From positions 372,001-436,000 of the forward strand of contig NC_015436.1 of the NCBI RefSeq assembly GCF_000208385.1: DNA of 64,000 nucleotides, written 5' to 3'. Position numbers and translations under genes: made by a program. The notes under the pieces are model-generated. The model was not told the DNA's origin. It searched no databases and saw nothing but the letters and a program-made list of their open reading frames with translations. This stretch comes from Parasphaerochaeta coccoides DSM 17374. Lineage in GTDB: Bacteria; Spirochaetota; Spirochaetia; Sphaerochaetales; Sphaerochaetaceae. Shown here piece by piece: positions 1 through 8,977 of this stretch (the first letter of the stretch is position 1; the number at the start of each line of letters is the position of its first letter).

Positions 1-170
1 ATGCCTGCCGCGGCGTCGCTATAGCCTAGCTTGGTCGTCAGGTAAAGCACCATGAAGGGAAATACGAACGTCCCTATGCCATTGATTGTGGTCGCGGCAA
101 AGAGAACGTACACCTCACGGGGCAAGCCTCCGTATATCTCCCATGGCTTCCAACTTTTCTTGTCCGTCAT
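1..170 (-). CDS. MFS transporter, N-terminal fragment (runs off window)
   Basis: Only the first 56 codons lie in the window; the open frame continues past base 1. It begins MTDKKSWKPWEIYGG and then has one long hydrophobic segment (about residues 20-46, including FAATTINGIGTFVFP), typical of the first helix of a major facilitator transporter, followed by a short polar loop. Its ATG overlaps the stop codon of the upstream HAD gene (ATGA), so the two are very probably co-transcribed and translationally coupled. The substrate cannot be told from this piece. Confidence 0.7.
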   Translation of the reverse strand, partial: MTDKKSWKPWEIYGGLPREVYVLFAATTINGIGTFVFPFMVLYLTTKLGYSDAAAG

Positions 171-991
171 TTTTCATCCAGCAACAGCTTCATGATGGCC
201 GCTGCCACGCCATCGTCATCATTTGATGCCGTCACATAGTCAGCGGCATCTTTTACTTCCTGCGGTGCATTGCCCATTGCTACGGCAAACCCTGAATCAC
301 GGAACATGCCCAAATCATTATAATAGTCTCCAATGGACATGACTTGGGGGGAATTTATTCCCAAATATTCCATCAGGCGACGGACTCCCGTCCCTTTGTC
401 AGTATGGGGAGGCATGATTTCCAAATAGCGTGGACCTGAAAGCATGGGAAATGCCTCATCTTCCGTAAATTCCAGTGACAATTCAGAAAACCCCGTGCTT
501 ACCAAGGATGTGTCAAGGCTCATAAGCAGAACTTTATTAGGTAAATGGTCTTCCAGTTCCCATTGCTCAAGGATGCTGTCGAAATTGACTATTTTCCCCG
601 GAATCCGTGTAACATGTTCCGCATAGTCGTAACACCAGTCCCGTTTCTCCGCGTACCAACAGGCGCCTCTATAAAGAAAGGCTGTCAGTCCTTTTTCATG
701 GGCATATGCAATGCTTCTCCGTGCGACGGAAGGGGAAATCGTGCGGGAAAGAAGAACCTGCTCACCGTCACTCACGTATGCTCCGCCGTAGGATACCAAT
801 GGCCCGTCTATGCCCAGTTCTTTCTGTTCCATGGCAAGGTTGGAAGGGATACGTCCGGAAGTCAGCGCAACGATGATATTTTTTTTCTCACGCGCCCAAC
901 GTACCGCAGTACGGACTGCCGGGGTGATAATATGTTGTGAATCATGCAATGTTCCGTCAATGTCCAGACAGAGTAGTTTGAAATGAGACAT
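167..991 (-). CDS. Cof-type HAD-IIB family phosphatase
   Basis: A 274-residue cytoplasmic haloacid-dehalogenase-superfamily hydrolase. Motif I is DIDGTL near residue 10 (the nucleophile and acid/base aspartates), motif II is TSGR, motif III is the lysine in HTDKG, and motif IV is GDYYNDLGMF. The long insert between motifs II and III is the C2 cap of the Cof/YidA class, which dephosphorylates sugar phosphates and flavin or pyridoxal phosphates. The substrate is unknown. The start has a good ribosome site (AAGGA four bases before ATG). The gene overlaps the following MFS gene by 4 bp. Confidence 0.9.
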   Translation of the reverse strand: MSHFKLLCLDIDGTLHDSQHIITPAVRTAVRWAREKKNIIVALTSGRIPSNLAMEQKELGIDGPLVSYGGAYVSDGEQVLLSRTISPSVARRSIAYAHEKGLTAFLYRGACWYAEKRDWCYDYAEHVTRIPGKIVNFDSILEQWELEDHLPNKVLLMSLDTSLVSTGFSELSLEFTEDEAFPMLSGPRYLEIMPPHTDKGTGVRRLMEYLGINSPQVMSIGDYYNDLGMFRDSGFAVAMGNAPQEVKDAADYVTASNDDDGVAAAIMKLLLDEK

Positions 992-1149
992 GTTTTCCTT
1001 CTTTCAGATAGGCACGGGAGGGAGTATACCATGCGTCGGTTGTCACGACAATGGGACGAACAGGGATGTCAGGAAAAGGGATATTGCAAAAGTGTGAAAA
1101 CTTTGGGCAATGACCCCTGATTAAAAGCGGAAGGAAGAAGGGAAGACAG

Positions 1150-1196
1150 ACCGGCGCAACGGAACGATTTATCAATCGGTTGGCGTGTGCGCCGGT
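1150..1196 (-). terminator. Stem-loop terminator after lipoprotein gene 1
   Basis: ACCGGCGCA (1150-1158) and TGCGCCGGT (1188-1196) are perfect 9-bp inverted arms. Between them is an inner hairpin (CGATT/AATCG). The structure lies 17 bases beyond the stop codon at 1214. There is no good T-run, so it may be a weak or processed 3' end. A homologous hairpin follows lipoprotein gene 3. Confidence 0.55.
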
Positions 1197-1213
1197 TTCC
1201 TCCTGTTTTCTAG

Positions 1214-4066
1214 TTAAAAAATAATCTGTACAGGCGTTGTTCTTACGGAGGTATCGCCGCCGTTACCCAGTTGAGCAAAATTGTTCCGTCCTGTCGCCCA
1301 GAGCGTGCCGTCCTTTTTCAAAATCATCGTATGGAACCTTCCGGTGGAGACATCTGCAACATCATTACCCATGGAGGTAATCTGCACGGGTATGCTTCTG
1401 GAAGTTTCCGAACCGCTGTCACCCAGGCCCAGCTGACCAAATTCGTTGCCTCCAGTCGCCCAGAGCGTGCCGTCCTTCTTCAGGATCATCGTGTGATACA
1501 TTCCGGCGGAGGCAGCCTTGACATCAGTCATGAACCCGACTCCACCAGAACCCTTGACCTGCACAGGCATGTTTCTGTTATCCGTAGTGCTGTCACCCAG
1601 TTGACCAAATCCGTTGTATCCAGTCACCCAGAGCGTGCCGTCCTTCTTCAGGATCAACGTGTGATTGCCTCCGGCGGAGACAGCCGCGACATCAGTCCCC
1701 ATGGACGTGACCTGCACGGGCGTGCTTCTGTCGGTCTGAGTGTCGTCACCCAATTGCCCAGAATAGTTGCGTCCAATCGCCCAGAGCGTGCCGTCCTTCT
1801 TCAGAATCATCGTGTGATCGTCTCCGGTGGAGACAGCCGCGACATCAGTCATGAAGTCGTTAAGAGTGGTACTAGCCTTGACTTGCACGGGAGAAGTTCT
1901 GTTGCTCGTAGTACCGTCACCCAGTTGACCATAGCTGTTGAATCCAGTCGCCCAGAGCGTGTCATCCTTCTTCAGAATCATCGTATAGGAGTGTCCGGTA
2001 GAGACAGCCGCGACATCAGTCCCCATGAACGTGACCTGTGTGGGCGTGCTTCTGTCGGGTTCTTGGCTACCCAGGCCCAGTTGACCAAAATAGTTTTTTC
2101 CAGTCGCCCAGAGCGTGCCGTCCTTCTTCAAAATCATCGTATGACGCTCCCCGGTGGAGACAGCCACGACATCAGTCATGAAGTCGTTAAGAGTGGTACT
2201 AGCCTTGACTTGCACGGGAGTATATCTGTTGATCAGAGTGCCGTCACCCAGTTGACCATAGGTGTTCTGTCCAGTCGCCCAAAGCGTGCCGTCCATCTTC
2301 AAGATTATCGTGTAATAATCTCCGGCGGAGACTGCCTTGATCTTCACCAGCCACTGTGCATACAACGTCACATCATCGGCGGGCATGGTGAAGGACTCAC
2401 CAGCGACATATGAATCCCCACTGCTATCAATCTCGGTATTCCATCCGTAGAAGTAATGGATGTCCTTTTCCAATGTTCCCGGAGTCGGCAGTGTGACTTT
2501 GCATCCTTTATAGGTGACTACCCGTTCCGGTTCGTCTCCGCTCGTGGCTCCGTTGCCATCAAAGGAGACGCTGTATTGGTTCTCCACCCAGATTGCATAT
2601 AGTGTCACATCCTGTCCAGGAATCACGAAGGAGTCTCCGGCGGCATATGAATCTCGGCTGCCATCAATCTCAGTATTCCATCCGGCAAAGAAATAACCGC
2701 TCTTTTCCAGTGTTCCATTGCCCGGCAGCGTGAGCTGGCTTCCCTCATGAGCATACATCCGTCCCGGCGAACTGCCTCCCGTGGCTCCGCTGGCATCAAA
2801 GGAGATGCTGTATTGGTTCTTCTCCACCCAGATTGCATAGAGTGTCACATCCTGCCCAGGAATCATGAATGTATCACCAGCGGCATACTGGGTTCCGCTG
2901 CCATCAGCCTCGGTATTCCATCCGGCAAAGAAATAGCCGCTCTTTTCCAGTGTTCCGCTGCCCGGCAGCGTGATTTTGCATCCTTCATAGGTGACTACCC
3001 GTTCCGGTTCGTCTCCGCTCACGGCTCCGTTGGCATCAAAGGAGATGCTGTATGAAGTGGCATCTTCCCAGTTTTCACGGGCGCAGTCATCCCACGCCAC
3101 GATTCCCATGTCAATCGCGGCAACGGCGACATGGGATGTCGTGGTAGTGAGCATCATGTTGTAGACATGCTGCTTGCCCGCGTCAAAGTGAATCAGGGTT
3201 TCCTTGTTCTCCGCTACGGAAGACGGTGTCCATGTGTATGTAGTGCTGCTACCCCTGGCATCAGTGAGGACAAACTCCAGCTCCAAAGCATCCAGCAACT
3301 CCCGCGTGTGAGCCATAGGTATCAGCACGGCCTCGAACCTGCGCTTTCCCGCATTCTGGTCAGCTTGGCTGAGGGTGTCGGAAATATCCTTCATGTGAAT
3401 GGACGCAGCATCATCACCACGAGGAGTCACTGTCCCGGTATTCAGATTGATCGCAGCGTGCGTGGTGACGCCTTTGACCGTAGCCGTGAGCGTGGCGCCA
3501 TCTTCAGTAATGATAGCCTTATCGATGCTGTCGCTTGGGGCAATGTTGACAACCACGTGGGAGAGTATGTGGTCAAGCTTCAGCTGTACCATTGGCGTAT
3601 TGTTCTGTACAGTGTCGGTGTGTCCCCACAGGAAGTCAGCCTTTCCCGTATCCTGTTCCCCAAAATCCGGATAGACATCTATGGGCAGAGCCGAGGTGTC
3701 AGAGATGGATGACACATAAGGATAGTAGGAGATGAAGTCGAACGTGCTGTCCGCGCCAGCAGCGAAGTCATCCCACGTCAAGGTATTGGCATCATCGACA
3801 GGGGAGAAGCCGGAAATCGGACTGGAAGCATCGGCCCTGTACGCTTTATTGGCACGGGTGTCACTGGCGGCCAAGGCACCATGTTCTACCATGTAGATGC
3901 CGACTTCATCACCGGCTTGCCATGCGGAGTCAGCCATGACCTTGCGTCCGATCTCCGTGGTGAAGCGCACGTTGCTGGCGTGCGGAACCTCTACTTCGCC
4001 GGAACATGCAACAAAAACGAAAAGCATCAGGAAGATGCTTACGAACACACTAGCGTTCTTTCTCAC
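1214..4066 (-). CDS. Surface lipoprotein 1: fimbrillin-like domain, 3 InlB repeats, 7 RCC1 modules
   Basis: A 950-residue exported lipoprotein read from a GTG at 4066. This start is preferred over the upstream ATG at 4105 because AAGGAG lies six bases before it and it gives a normal signal peptide (MRKNASVFV, hydrophobic core, VFVAC lipobox). Residues ~25-335 resemble the Mfa-like/fimbrillin family of Bacteroidetes surface proteins ([24 protein letters not shown], and the VYNMMLTT segment). Residues ~339-575 hold three ~79-residue Listeria-Bacteroides (InlB B) repeats (SFDANGA, GWNTEADG, DVTLYAIW). Residues ~576-950 hold seven RCC1 modules ([19 protein letters not shown]). It is probably an adhesin or ligand-binding surface protein; the ligand is unknown. 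It is the last of three tandem paralogues and the longest. Confidence 0.85.
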   Translation of the reverse strand: MRKNASVFVSIFLMLFVFVACSGEVEVPHASNVRFTTEIGRKVMADSAWQAGDEVGIYMVEHGALAASDTRANKAYRADASSPISGFSPVDDANTLTWDDFAAGADSTFDFISYYPYVSSISDTSALPIDVYPDFGEQDTGKADFLWGHTDTVQNNTPMVQLKLDHILSHVVVNIAPSDSIDKAIITEDGATLTATVKGVTTHAAINLNTGTVTPRGDDAASIHMKDISDTLSQADQNAGKRRFEAVLIPMAHTRELLDALELEFVLTDARGSSTTYTWTPSSVAENKETLIHFDAGKQHVYNMMLTTTTSHVAVAAIDMGIVAWDDCARENWEDATSYSISFDANGAVSGDEPERVVTYEGCKITLPGSGTLEKSGYFFAGWNTEADGSGTQYAAGDTFMIPGQDVTLYAIWVEKNQYSISFDASGATGGSSPGRMYAHEGSQLTLPGNGTLEKSGYFFAGWNTEIDGSRDSYAAGDSFVIPGQDVTLYAIWVENQYSVSFDGNGATSGDEPERVVTYKGCKVTLPTPGTLEKDIHYFYGWNTEIDSSGDSYVAGESFTMPADDVTLYAQWLVKIKAVSAGDYYTIILKMDGTLWATGQNTYGQLGDGTLINRYTPVQVKASTTLNDFMTDVVAVSTGERHTMILKKDGTLWATGKNYFGQLGLGSQEPDRSTPTQVTFMGTDVAAVSTGHSYTMILKKDDTLWATGFNSYGQLGDGTTSNRTSPVQVKASTTLNDFMTDVAAVSTGDDHTMILKKDGTLWAIGRNYSGQLGDDTQTDRSTPVQVTSMGTDVAAVSAGGNHTLILKKDGTLWVTGYNGFGQLGDSTTDNRNMPVQVKGSGGVGFMTDVKAASAGMYHTMILKKDGTLWATGGNEFGQLGLGDSGSETSRSIPVQITSMGNDVADVSTGRFHTMILKKDGTLWATGRNNFAQLGNGGDTSVRTTPVQIIF

Positions 4067-4080
4067 TTTTTTCTCCTTAT

Positions 4081-4336
4081 CTTTCCCTGAAAAACCAAAA
4101 GTCATTCATCAAAACATAATGAAATGATGGGTTACTCTGGAAAAGTATGATGAATTGATGAGTTAATGTAGGGGATATCGGTGATGATTGGCGATTACCC
4201 GAAAGTATGATTTTGACGAAAAAGCATATAGTACTTTCGGGTTACTCGAATCTAAAGATGCGGATAGTGTCGCCTATGTTCCGTTTCAAACATGTGTAAC
4301 GCAAGAAAGCAAGAAATGGGAAGATTGTGAGAATGG
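4081..4336 (-). repeat. Upstream repeat element, copy A (leader of lipoprotein gene 1)
   Basis: About 256 bp almost identical to copies B (6760-6983) and C (8978-9192), each directly upstream of one lipoprotein paralogue. It runs from just upstream of the ribosome site through a dyad (4197-4242) to a purine-rich end. Copy A is joined directly to the 3' flank of gene 2. The conservation of noncoding sequence suggests either a shared promoter/leader or recent duplication. Confidence 0.85.
4197..4242 (-). promoter_or_regulatory. 11-bp inverted repeat in leader copy A
   Basis: ACCCGAAAGTA (4197-4207) and TACTTTCGGGT (4232-4242) are perfect inverted arms around a 24-base loop. The dyad is conserved in all three leaders. 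It could be a regulator-binding site or an RNA hairpin in the leader. No T-run follows it in the direction of transcription, so it does not look like a terminator. Confidence 0.6.
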
Positions 4337-4384
4337 AGACGACCTGTTGGTTGGCGTGTACGCCGGTATCTCCTCATGTTCCGG

Positions 4385-6745
4385 TCAGAAAACTACCTGT
4401 TCGGGCGTGCTTCTGTTGGTATTATCACTGACACCCAGTTGGCCGTTAGTATTAAATCCAGTCGCCCAGAGCGATCCGTCCTTCTTCTGGATCAACGTGT
4501 GATTGTATCCAGCGGAGACAGCCGCAACATCAGTCCCCATGAATGCGACCTTCACGGGAGTCTTTCTGTCGGTCTTATTGCCGACACCCAGTTGACCAAA
4601 ATTGTTCCGTCCAGTCGCCCAGAGCGTACCGTCCTTCTTCAGGATTATCGTGTAATGCAGTCCGGCAGAGACGGCCACGACATCAGTCATGAACCCGACA
4701 CCACTAGAATCTCTGACCTGCACGGGCGTGCTTTTGTTGTTCGTTATACCCGAAGTGCCGTCACCCAGTTGACCATATTGATTCCGTCCAGTCACCCAGA
4801 GCGTGCCGTCCTTCTTCAAAATCATCGTGTGGAAGCCTCCGGCGGAGACGGCCTTGACATTAGTCATGAAGTCGCCAAAAGTGGGACTGGCCTTGACTTG
4901 CACGGGAGTCGTTCTGCTGGTCGTAGTGCCGTCACCCAGTTGACCATCATAGTTACGTCCAGTCGCCCAGAGCGTGCCGTCCTTTTTCAAAATCATCGTG
5001 TGATAACTTCCGGCGGAGACAGCCTCGACATCAGAACCCATGGCCAAAACCTGCACAGGCGTGCTTCTGTCGGTTCCCGAACTGCTGTCACCCAGACCCA
5101 GTTGACCATCATTGTTCTGTCCAGTCGCCCAGAGTGTCCCGTTCTTCTTCAGAATCATCGTGTGGGAGGCTCCGGTAGAGACAGCCGCGACATCAGAACC
5201 CATGGACGAAACCTGCATGGGCGTGCTTTTGTCGATTCCCGAATCACTGTCACCCAGGCCCAGTTGACCATATTTGTTCTCTCCAGTCGCCCAGAGTGTG
5301 CCGTCCTTTTTCAAAATCATCGTATGCTTCTCTCCGGCGGAGACAGCCGCGACATCAGAACCCATGGACGAAACCTGCACGGGCGTGCTTCTGTCGGTAT
5401 TATCACCGACTCCCAGTTGACCAGCTTTGTTCTCTCCAGTCGCCCAGAGAGTACCATCAGTCTTCAGAATCATTGTGTGATAATATCCGGCGGAGACTGA
5501 CTTGATCCCCTTCACCAGCCACTGTGCATACAACGTCACGTCATCGGCGGGCATGGTGAAGGACTCACTGGCGGCATAGTGGCTTCCGTTGCCATCAGGC
5601 AGGGTATTCCATCCGTAGAAGTAATGGCTGTCCTTTTCCAATGTTCCAGGAGTCGGCAGTGTGACCAGGCTTCCCACATGAGCATACATCCGTCCCGGCG
5701 CACTGCCTCTCGTGGCTCCGTTGTCCCCAAAGGTGAGGCTGTATGCCTTTTCCGCTGCCCCGTTCACCTCGCTTCCGGTGTTCCAGTCCACTATCCCTAT
5801 GAGAATCTCCGCGACGGCGACTTCATTAGTATTCGTATTGAGCGTCATGTTGTAGACATGCGTCTTGCCGCTCTCCAAGACAATCCTGTACTCATCGGAG
5901 GACGCTACGCTGGAAGCAGCCCATTCATATGTCTCGCCCCCCAAGGTGAAACGCAGACCAAGAGAGGACAGGGCGGTAGTGTTGTCCGTCGGTATCAGCA
6001 CGGCCTCATAGCGCCGCTTGCCCGCAGTCCTCTCCGCATCCGTGAGCGTGCTGGAGATGTCCTTCATGACGACATCAATGTCGCTGGGGACGACAGGAGC
6101 CACATCTCCGCTGTCCAGGTCGATTGTTGCCTGCGTGTTCATGCCCGTGACCGTGGCGACAAGCGTACCGCCCGTGATGGCATCCTTATCAACGGTGGTA
6201 CTTGGCCCAACGTTGACAACAAGACGGGAGAGGGCATGACTGAGCGTCAGGCTGACCGTAGAGGTATTGTTCTGGACACCAGCCTTCTTCCCCCACAGGA
6301 AGTCAGCCTCTCCGGTATCCTGTTCCTCGGAACCCGGATAGACATGTATGGGCAGAGCCGTGGTATCAGCGATGGAAGACACGTAAGGATAATAGGCGAT
6401 GAAATCAAAGTATGTGATGGCAGGGGTGGAGATGTCATCCCATTTCAAGGGGTTGGAGGCGTCAACAGGGGAGAAGGCGGAGAAGTTGATGTCCGCCGTA
6501 TCCGCCACATACTTCACATTGTCACGGTCGGTCGTGGCGACAGTAGCCACGTCCTCACTGGCCTTAACCATGTAGATGCCGACTTCATCCCCGATACTCC
6601 AGCCGGAGTCAGCGGCGGCCTTGCGTCCTATCTCCGTGGTGAAGCGCACGTCGTCGGCGTGTGAAACACATAGGTTGCCGCTGCATGAAGCAAAGACGAA
6701 AAGCACCATGAGGATGCTTACAAGCACAATACTGTTCTTTCTCAC
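4385..6745 (-). CDS. Surface lipoprotein 2: fimbrillin-like domain, 1 InlB repeat, 7 RCC1 modules
   Basis: A 786-residue paralogue of the flanking genes, read from a GTG at 6745 with AAGGAGG six bases before it (an ATG at 6784 is also in frame). Signal peptide [10 protein letters not shown] with lipobox VFASC, then a fimbrillin/Mfa-like region to about residue 330, one InlB B-repeat (~335-412) and seven RCC1 modules to the C-terminus, which ends TPEQVVF. The three-fold InlB array of gene 1 is reduced to a single copy here. The terminator hairpin seen after genes 1 and 3 has lost its left arm, so read-through into gene 1 is likely. RCC1 modules normally form a beta-propeller blade each; seven would close one propeller. 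Confidence 0.85.
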   Translation of the reverse strand: MRKNSIVLVSILMVLFVFASCSGNLCVSHADDVRFTTEIGRKAAADSGWSIGDEVGIYMVKASEDVATVATTDRDNVKYVADTADINFSAFSPVDASNPLKWDDISTPAITYFDFIAYYPYVSSIADTTALPIHVYPGSEEQDTGEADFLWGKKAGVQNNTSTVSLTLSHALSRLVVNVGPSTTVDKDAITGGTLVATVTGMNTQATIDLDSGDVAPVVPSDIDVVMKDISSTLTDAERTAGKRRYEAVLIPTDNTTALSSLGLRFTLGGETYEWAASSVASSDEYRIVLESGKTHVYNMTLNTNTNEVAVAEILIGIVDWNTGSEVNGAAEKAYSLTFGDNGATRGSAPGRMYAHVGSLVTLPTPGTLEKDSHYFYGWNTLPDGNGSHYAASESFTMPADDVTLYAQWLVKGIKSVSAGYYHTMILKTDGTLWATGENKAGQLGVGDNTDRSTPVQVSSMGSDVAAVSAGEKHTMILKKDGTLWATGENKYGQLGLGDSDSGIDKSTPMQVSSMGSDVAAVSTGASHTMILKKNGTLWATGQNNDGQLGLGDSSSGTDRSTPVQVLAMGSDVEAVSAGSYHTMILKKDGTLWATGRNYDGQLGDGTTTSRTTPVQVKASPTFGDFMTNVKAVSAGGFHTMILKKDGTLWVTGRNQYGQLGDGTSGITNNKSTPVQVRDSSGVGFMTDVVAVSAGLHYTIILKKDGTLWATGRNNFGQLGVGNKTDRKTPVKVAFMGTDVAAVSAGYNHTLIQKKDGSLWATGFNTNGQLGVSDNTNRSTPEQVVF

Positions 6746-6759
6746 TTTCCCCTCCTTAT

Positions 6760-6983
6760 CTTTCCATGAAAAACCAAAAATCATTCATCAAAATTTAATG
6801 AAGTGATGGGTTAATGTAGGGGATATCGGTAGTAGTGACGATTACCCGAAAGTATGATTTTGACGTAAAAAGATATAATACTTTAGGGTTACGCGAATCT
6901 AAAGATGCGGATAGTGTCGCCTGTATTCCGTTTCAAACGTGTGCAACACAAGAAAGCAAGAAATGTGAAGATTATGAAAATGG
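6760..6983 (-). repeat. Upstream repeat element, copy B (leader of lipoprotein gene 2)
   Basis: Second copy of the leader element. It lacks 33 bases present in copies A and C. The missing segment lies between the near-identical short repeats GATGGGTTA and GATGAGTTA, so it looks like a slippage or recombination deletion. The dyad is kept with one mismatch. Confidence 0.85.
6844..6889 (-). promoter_or_regulatory. Inverted repeat in leader copy B (one mismatch)
   Basis: ACCCGAAAGTA (6844-6854) faces TACTTTAGGGT (6879-6889). Ten of eleven positions pair; the single C-to-A change is in the right arm. Spacing between the arms is again 24 bases. Confidence 0.55.
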
Positions 6984-6997
6984 GGATGCCTACACGT

Positions 6998-7021
6998 CAT
7001 CAGTCCATCAGTCCATCAGTC
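6998..7021. repeat. Tandem 8-bp repeat, three copies
   Basis: CATCAGTC occurs three times head to tail in the gap between lipoprotein genes 3 and 2. The rest of this gap (6984-7154) shows no gene or other recognisable signal. Confidence 0.8.
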
Positions 7022-7154
7022 GGCTGACGTCCGTTCAAGTGAAGGCAATTGTGCGAAAAATTCTTGGCGGTACTAAAAAGTTCAGGCAATGTCTTTTAAT
7101 CATATACAAGAAACAGCAAACAGCCGAGCACGAGGAACATTGCTATGGGGATGA

Positions 7155-7197
7155 ACCGGCGCAACGGAACGACTTGTTGGTCAGCGTGTGCGTCGGT
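7155..7197 (-). terminator. Stem-loop after lipoprotein gene 3
   Basis: ACCGGCGCA (7155-7163) faces TGCGTCGGT (7189-7197), eight Watson-Crick pairs and one G-T type mismatch. It lies 17 bases after the stop and is homologous to the hairpin at 1150-1196. No T-run follows. Confidence 0.45.
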
Positions 7198-7214
7198 ATC
7201 TCCTCATGTTCCGG

Positions 7215-8963
7215 TCAGAAAACTACCTGCATGGGCGTGCTTCTGTGGGTTCCCGAACCGCTGTCACCCAGACCCAGTTGACCGCAAATATTCTGTCCAG
7301 TCGCCCAGAGTGTGCCGTCCTTTTTCAAAATCATCGTATGCTTCTCTCCGGTGGAGACGGCCACGACAGGATTGCCCGGATCAGTATTCATGGATGTGAC
7401 CTGCACGGGTGTGTTTTTGTCGGTTCCCGAACCGCTATCACCCAGACCCAGTTGACCATGCTGGTTGAATCCAATCGCCCAGAGCGTCCTGTCATTCTTT
7501 AGAAGCATCGTATGATAGGCTCCGTTAAAGACAGCCGCGACATCAGTCATGAACCCGACCCCACCAGAACCCTTGACCTGCACGGGCGTGTTTTTGTCGG
7601 TTCCCGAACCGCTGTTACCCAGACCTAGTTGACCATAATAGTTTTCTCCAGTCGCCCAGAGCGTACCGTCCTCTGCCAGAATCATCGTGAAATTGTATCC
7701 GGTGGAGACTGACTTGACCTTCACCAGCCACTGCGCATACAACGTCACGTCATCTGCGGGCATGGTGAAGGACTCACCGGCGGCATAGTGGCTTCCGTTG
7801 CCATCAGGCAGAGTATTCCATCCGTAGAAGTAATGGATGTCCTTTTCCAATGTTCCAGGAGTCGGCAGTGTGACCAGGCTTCCCACATGAGCATACATCC
7901 GTCCCGGCGCACTGCCTCTCGTGGCTCCGTTGTCCCCAAAGGTGAGGCTGTATGCCTTTTCCGCTGCCCCGTTCACCTCGCTTCCGGTGCCCCAGTCCAC
8001 TACCCCTATGAGAATCTCCGCGATGGCGACTTCATCCGTCTTCGTATTGAGCGTCATGTTGTAGACATGCTGCTTGCCTTTGTCAAAGTGAATCAGGTGT
8101 TCATCAGAAGAAACTACGGAATCCGCTGTCCATGTGTATGTACCAGCACCAATACCACCGGTCAGGACAAACTCCAGGCTCACGTTATCCAGGGCAAACG
8201 TGTTGTCCACAGGTATCAGTACAGCCTCAAAACGGCGGTTCCCTGCGGTTCTTTCCGCAGCCGTAAGGGTGTCGGAAATGTCCTTCATGACGACATCAAT
8301 GTCGCTGGGGATTACAGGGGTCGCATCTCCGCTGTTAAGGTCGATTGTTGCCTGAGTGTTCAAGCCTCTGACCGTAGCAGTAAATCCACCGGTGGCATCA
8401 TTGATAGCCGTAGCATCGACGGTCGTGCTGGGAGAGATGTTGACAATCAGGCGGGAGAGCATGTGGTCAAGCTTCAGATGCACCGTCGAGGTATTGTTCT
8501 GTACATTGTCGGTGCGTCCCCACAGGAAGTCAGCCTTTCCGGTGTCCTGTTCCCCGGAACCCGGATAGACATTTATGGGTAGGGCGGTGGTATCAGTGAT
8601 GGATGATACATAGGGATAGTAGGCGATGAAGTCGAAGTGTGTGATGGCAAGGGTGGAGATGTCATCCCACTTCAAAGGGTTGGAGGCATCTGCTGCGGAG
8701 AAGTTGATGCCCGCCGTATCTGCCACATACTTCACATTGTCACGGTCGGTCGCGGCGACAGTATCCACGTCCTCACCAGCCTCCACCATGTAGATGCCGA
8801 CTTCATCCCCGATACTCCAGCCGGAGTCAGCGGCGGCCTTGCGTCCTATCTCCGTGATGAAGCGCACGTCGTTGGTATGTGGGACATATAGGTTGCCGTT
8901 GCATGAAGCAAAGACGAAAAGCACCATGAAGATGCTTACAAGCACAATACCGTTCTTTCTCAC
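7215..8963 (-). CDS. Surface lipoprotein 3: fimbrillin-like domain, 1 InlB repeat, 3 RCC1 modules
   Basis: A 582-residue paralogue, first in transcription order. The GTG at 8963 matches the starts of the two sister genes; its ribosome site (AGGGGGG) is weaker, and an ATG at 9002 is also in frame. It has the same lipoprotein signal (FASC), fimbrillin-like N-terminal region with GDEVGIYMV and YYPYVSS, and one InlB repeat almost identical to that of gene 2. Only three RCC1 modules follow, too few to close a seven-bladed propeller. The protein ends TPMQVVF. The paralogues therefore differ mainly in the number of repeat modules, as expected from recombination between homologous modules. Surface exposure is inferred from the lipobox and domain types. 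Confidence 0.85.
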   Translation of the reverse strand: MRKNGIVLVSIFMVLFVFASCNGNLYVPHTNDVRFITEIGRKAAADSGWSIGDEVGIYMVEAGEDVDTVAATDRDNVKYVADTAGINFSAADASNPLKWDDISTLAITHFDFIAYYPYVSSITDTTALPINVYPGSGEQDTGKADFLWGRTDNVQNNTSTVHLKLDHMLSRLIVNISPSTTVDATAINDATGGFTATVRGLNTQATIDLNSGDATPVIPSDIDVVMKDISDTLTAAERTAGNRRFEAVLIPVDNTFALDNVSLEFVLTGGIGAGTYTWTADSVVSSDEHLIHFDKGKQHVYNMTLNTKTDEVAIAEILIGVVDWGTGSEVNGAAEKAYSLTFGDNGATRGSAPGRMYAHVGSLVTLPTPGTLEKDIHYFYGWNTLPDGNGSHYAAGESFTMPADDVTLYAQWLVKVKSVSTGYNFTMILAEDGTLWATGENYYGQLGLGNSGSGTDKNTPVQVKGSGGVGFMTDVAAVFNGAYHTMLLKNDRTLWAIGFNQHGQLGLGDSGSGTDKNTPVQVTSMNTDPGNPVVAVSTGEKHTMILKKDGTLWATGQNICGQLGLGDSGSGTHRSTPMQVVF

Positions 8964-8977
8964 TTTTTCCCCCCTAT

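Noticed and set aside
1271-2413. 380-codon open frame on the plus strand, with similar long frames at 4376-5500 and 5579-6664
   Set aside because: Antisense to the RCC1 and fimbrillin coding regions. Repeated modules with the same codons keep the opposite strand open; the translations ([15 protein letters not shown] repeats) resemble no family.
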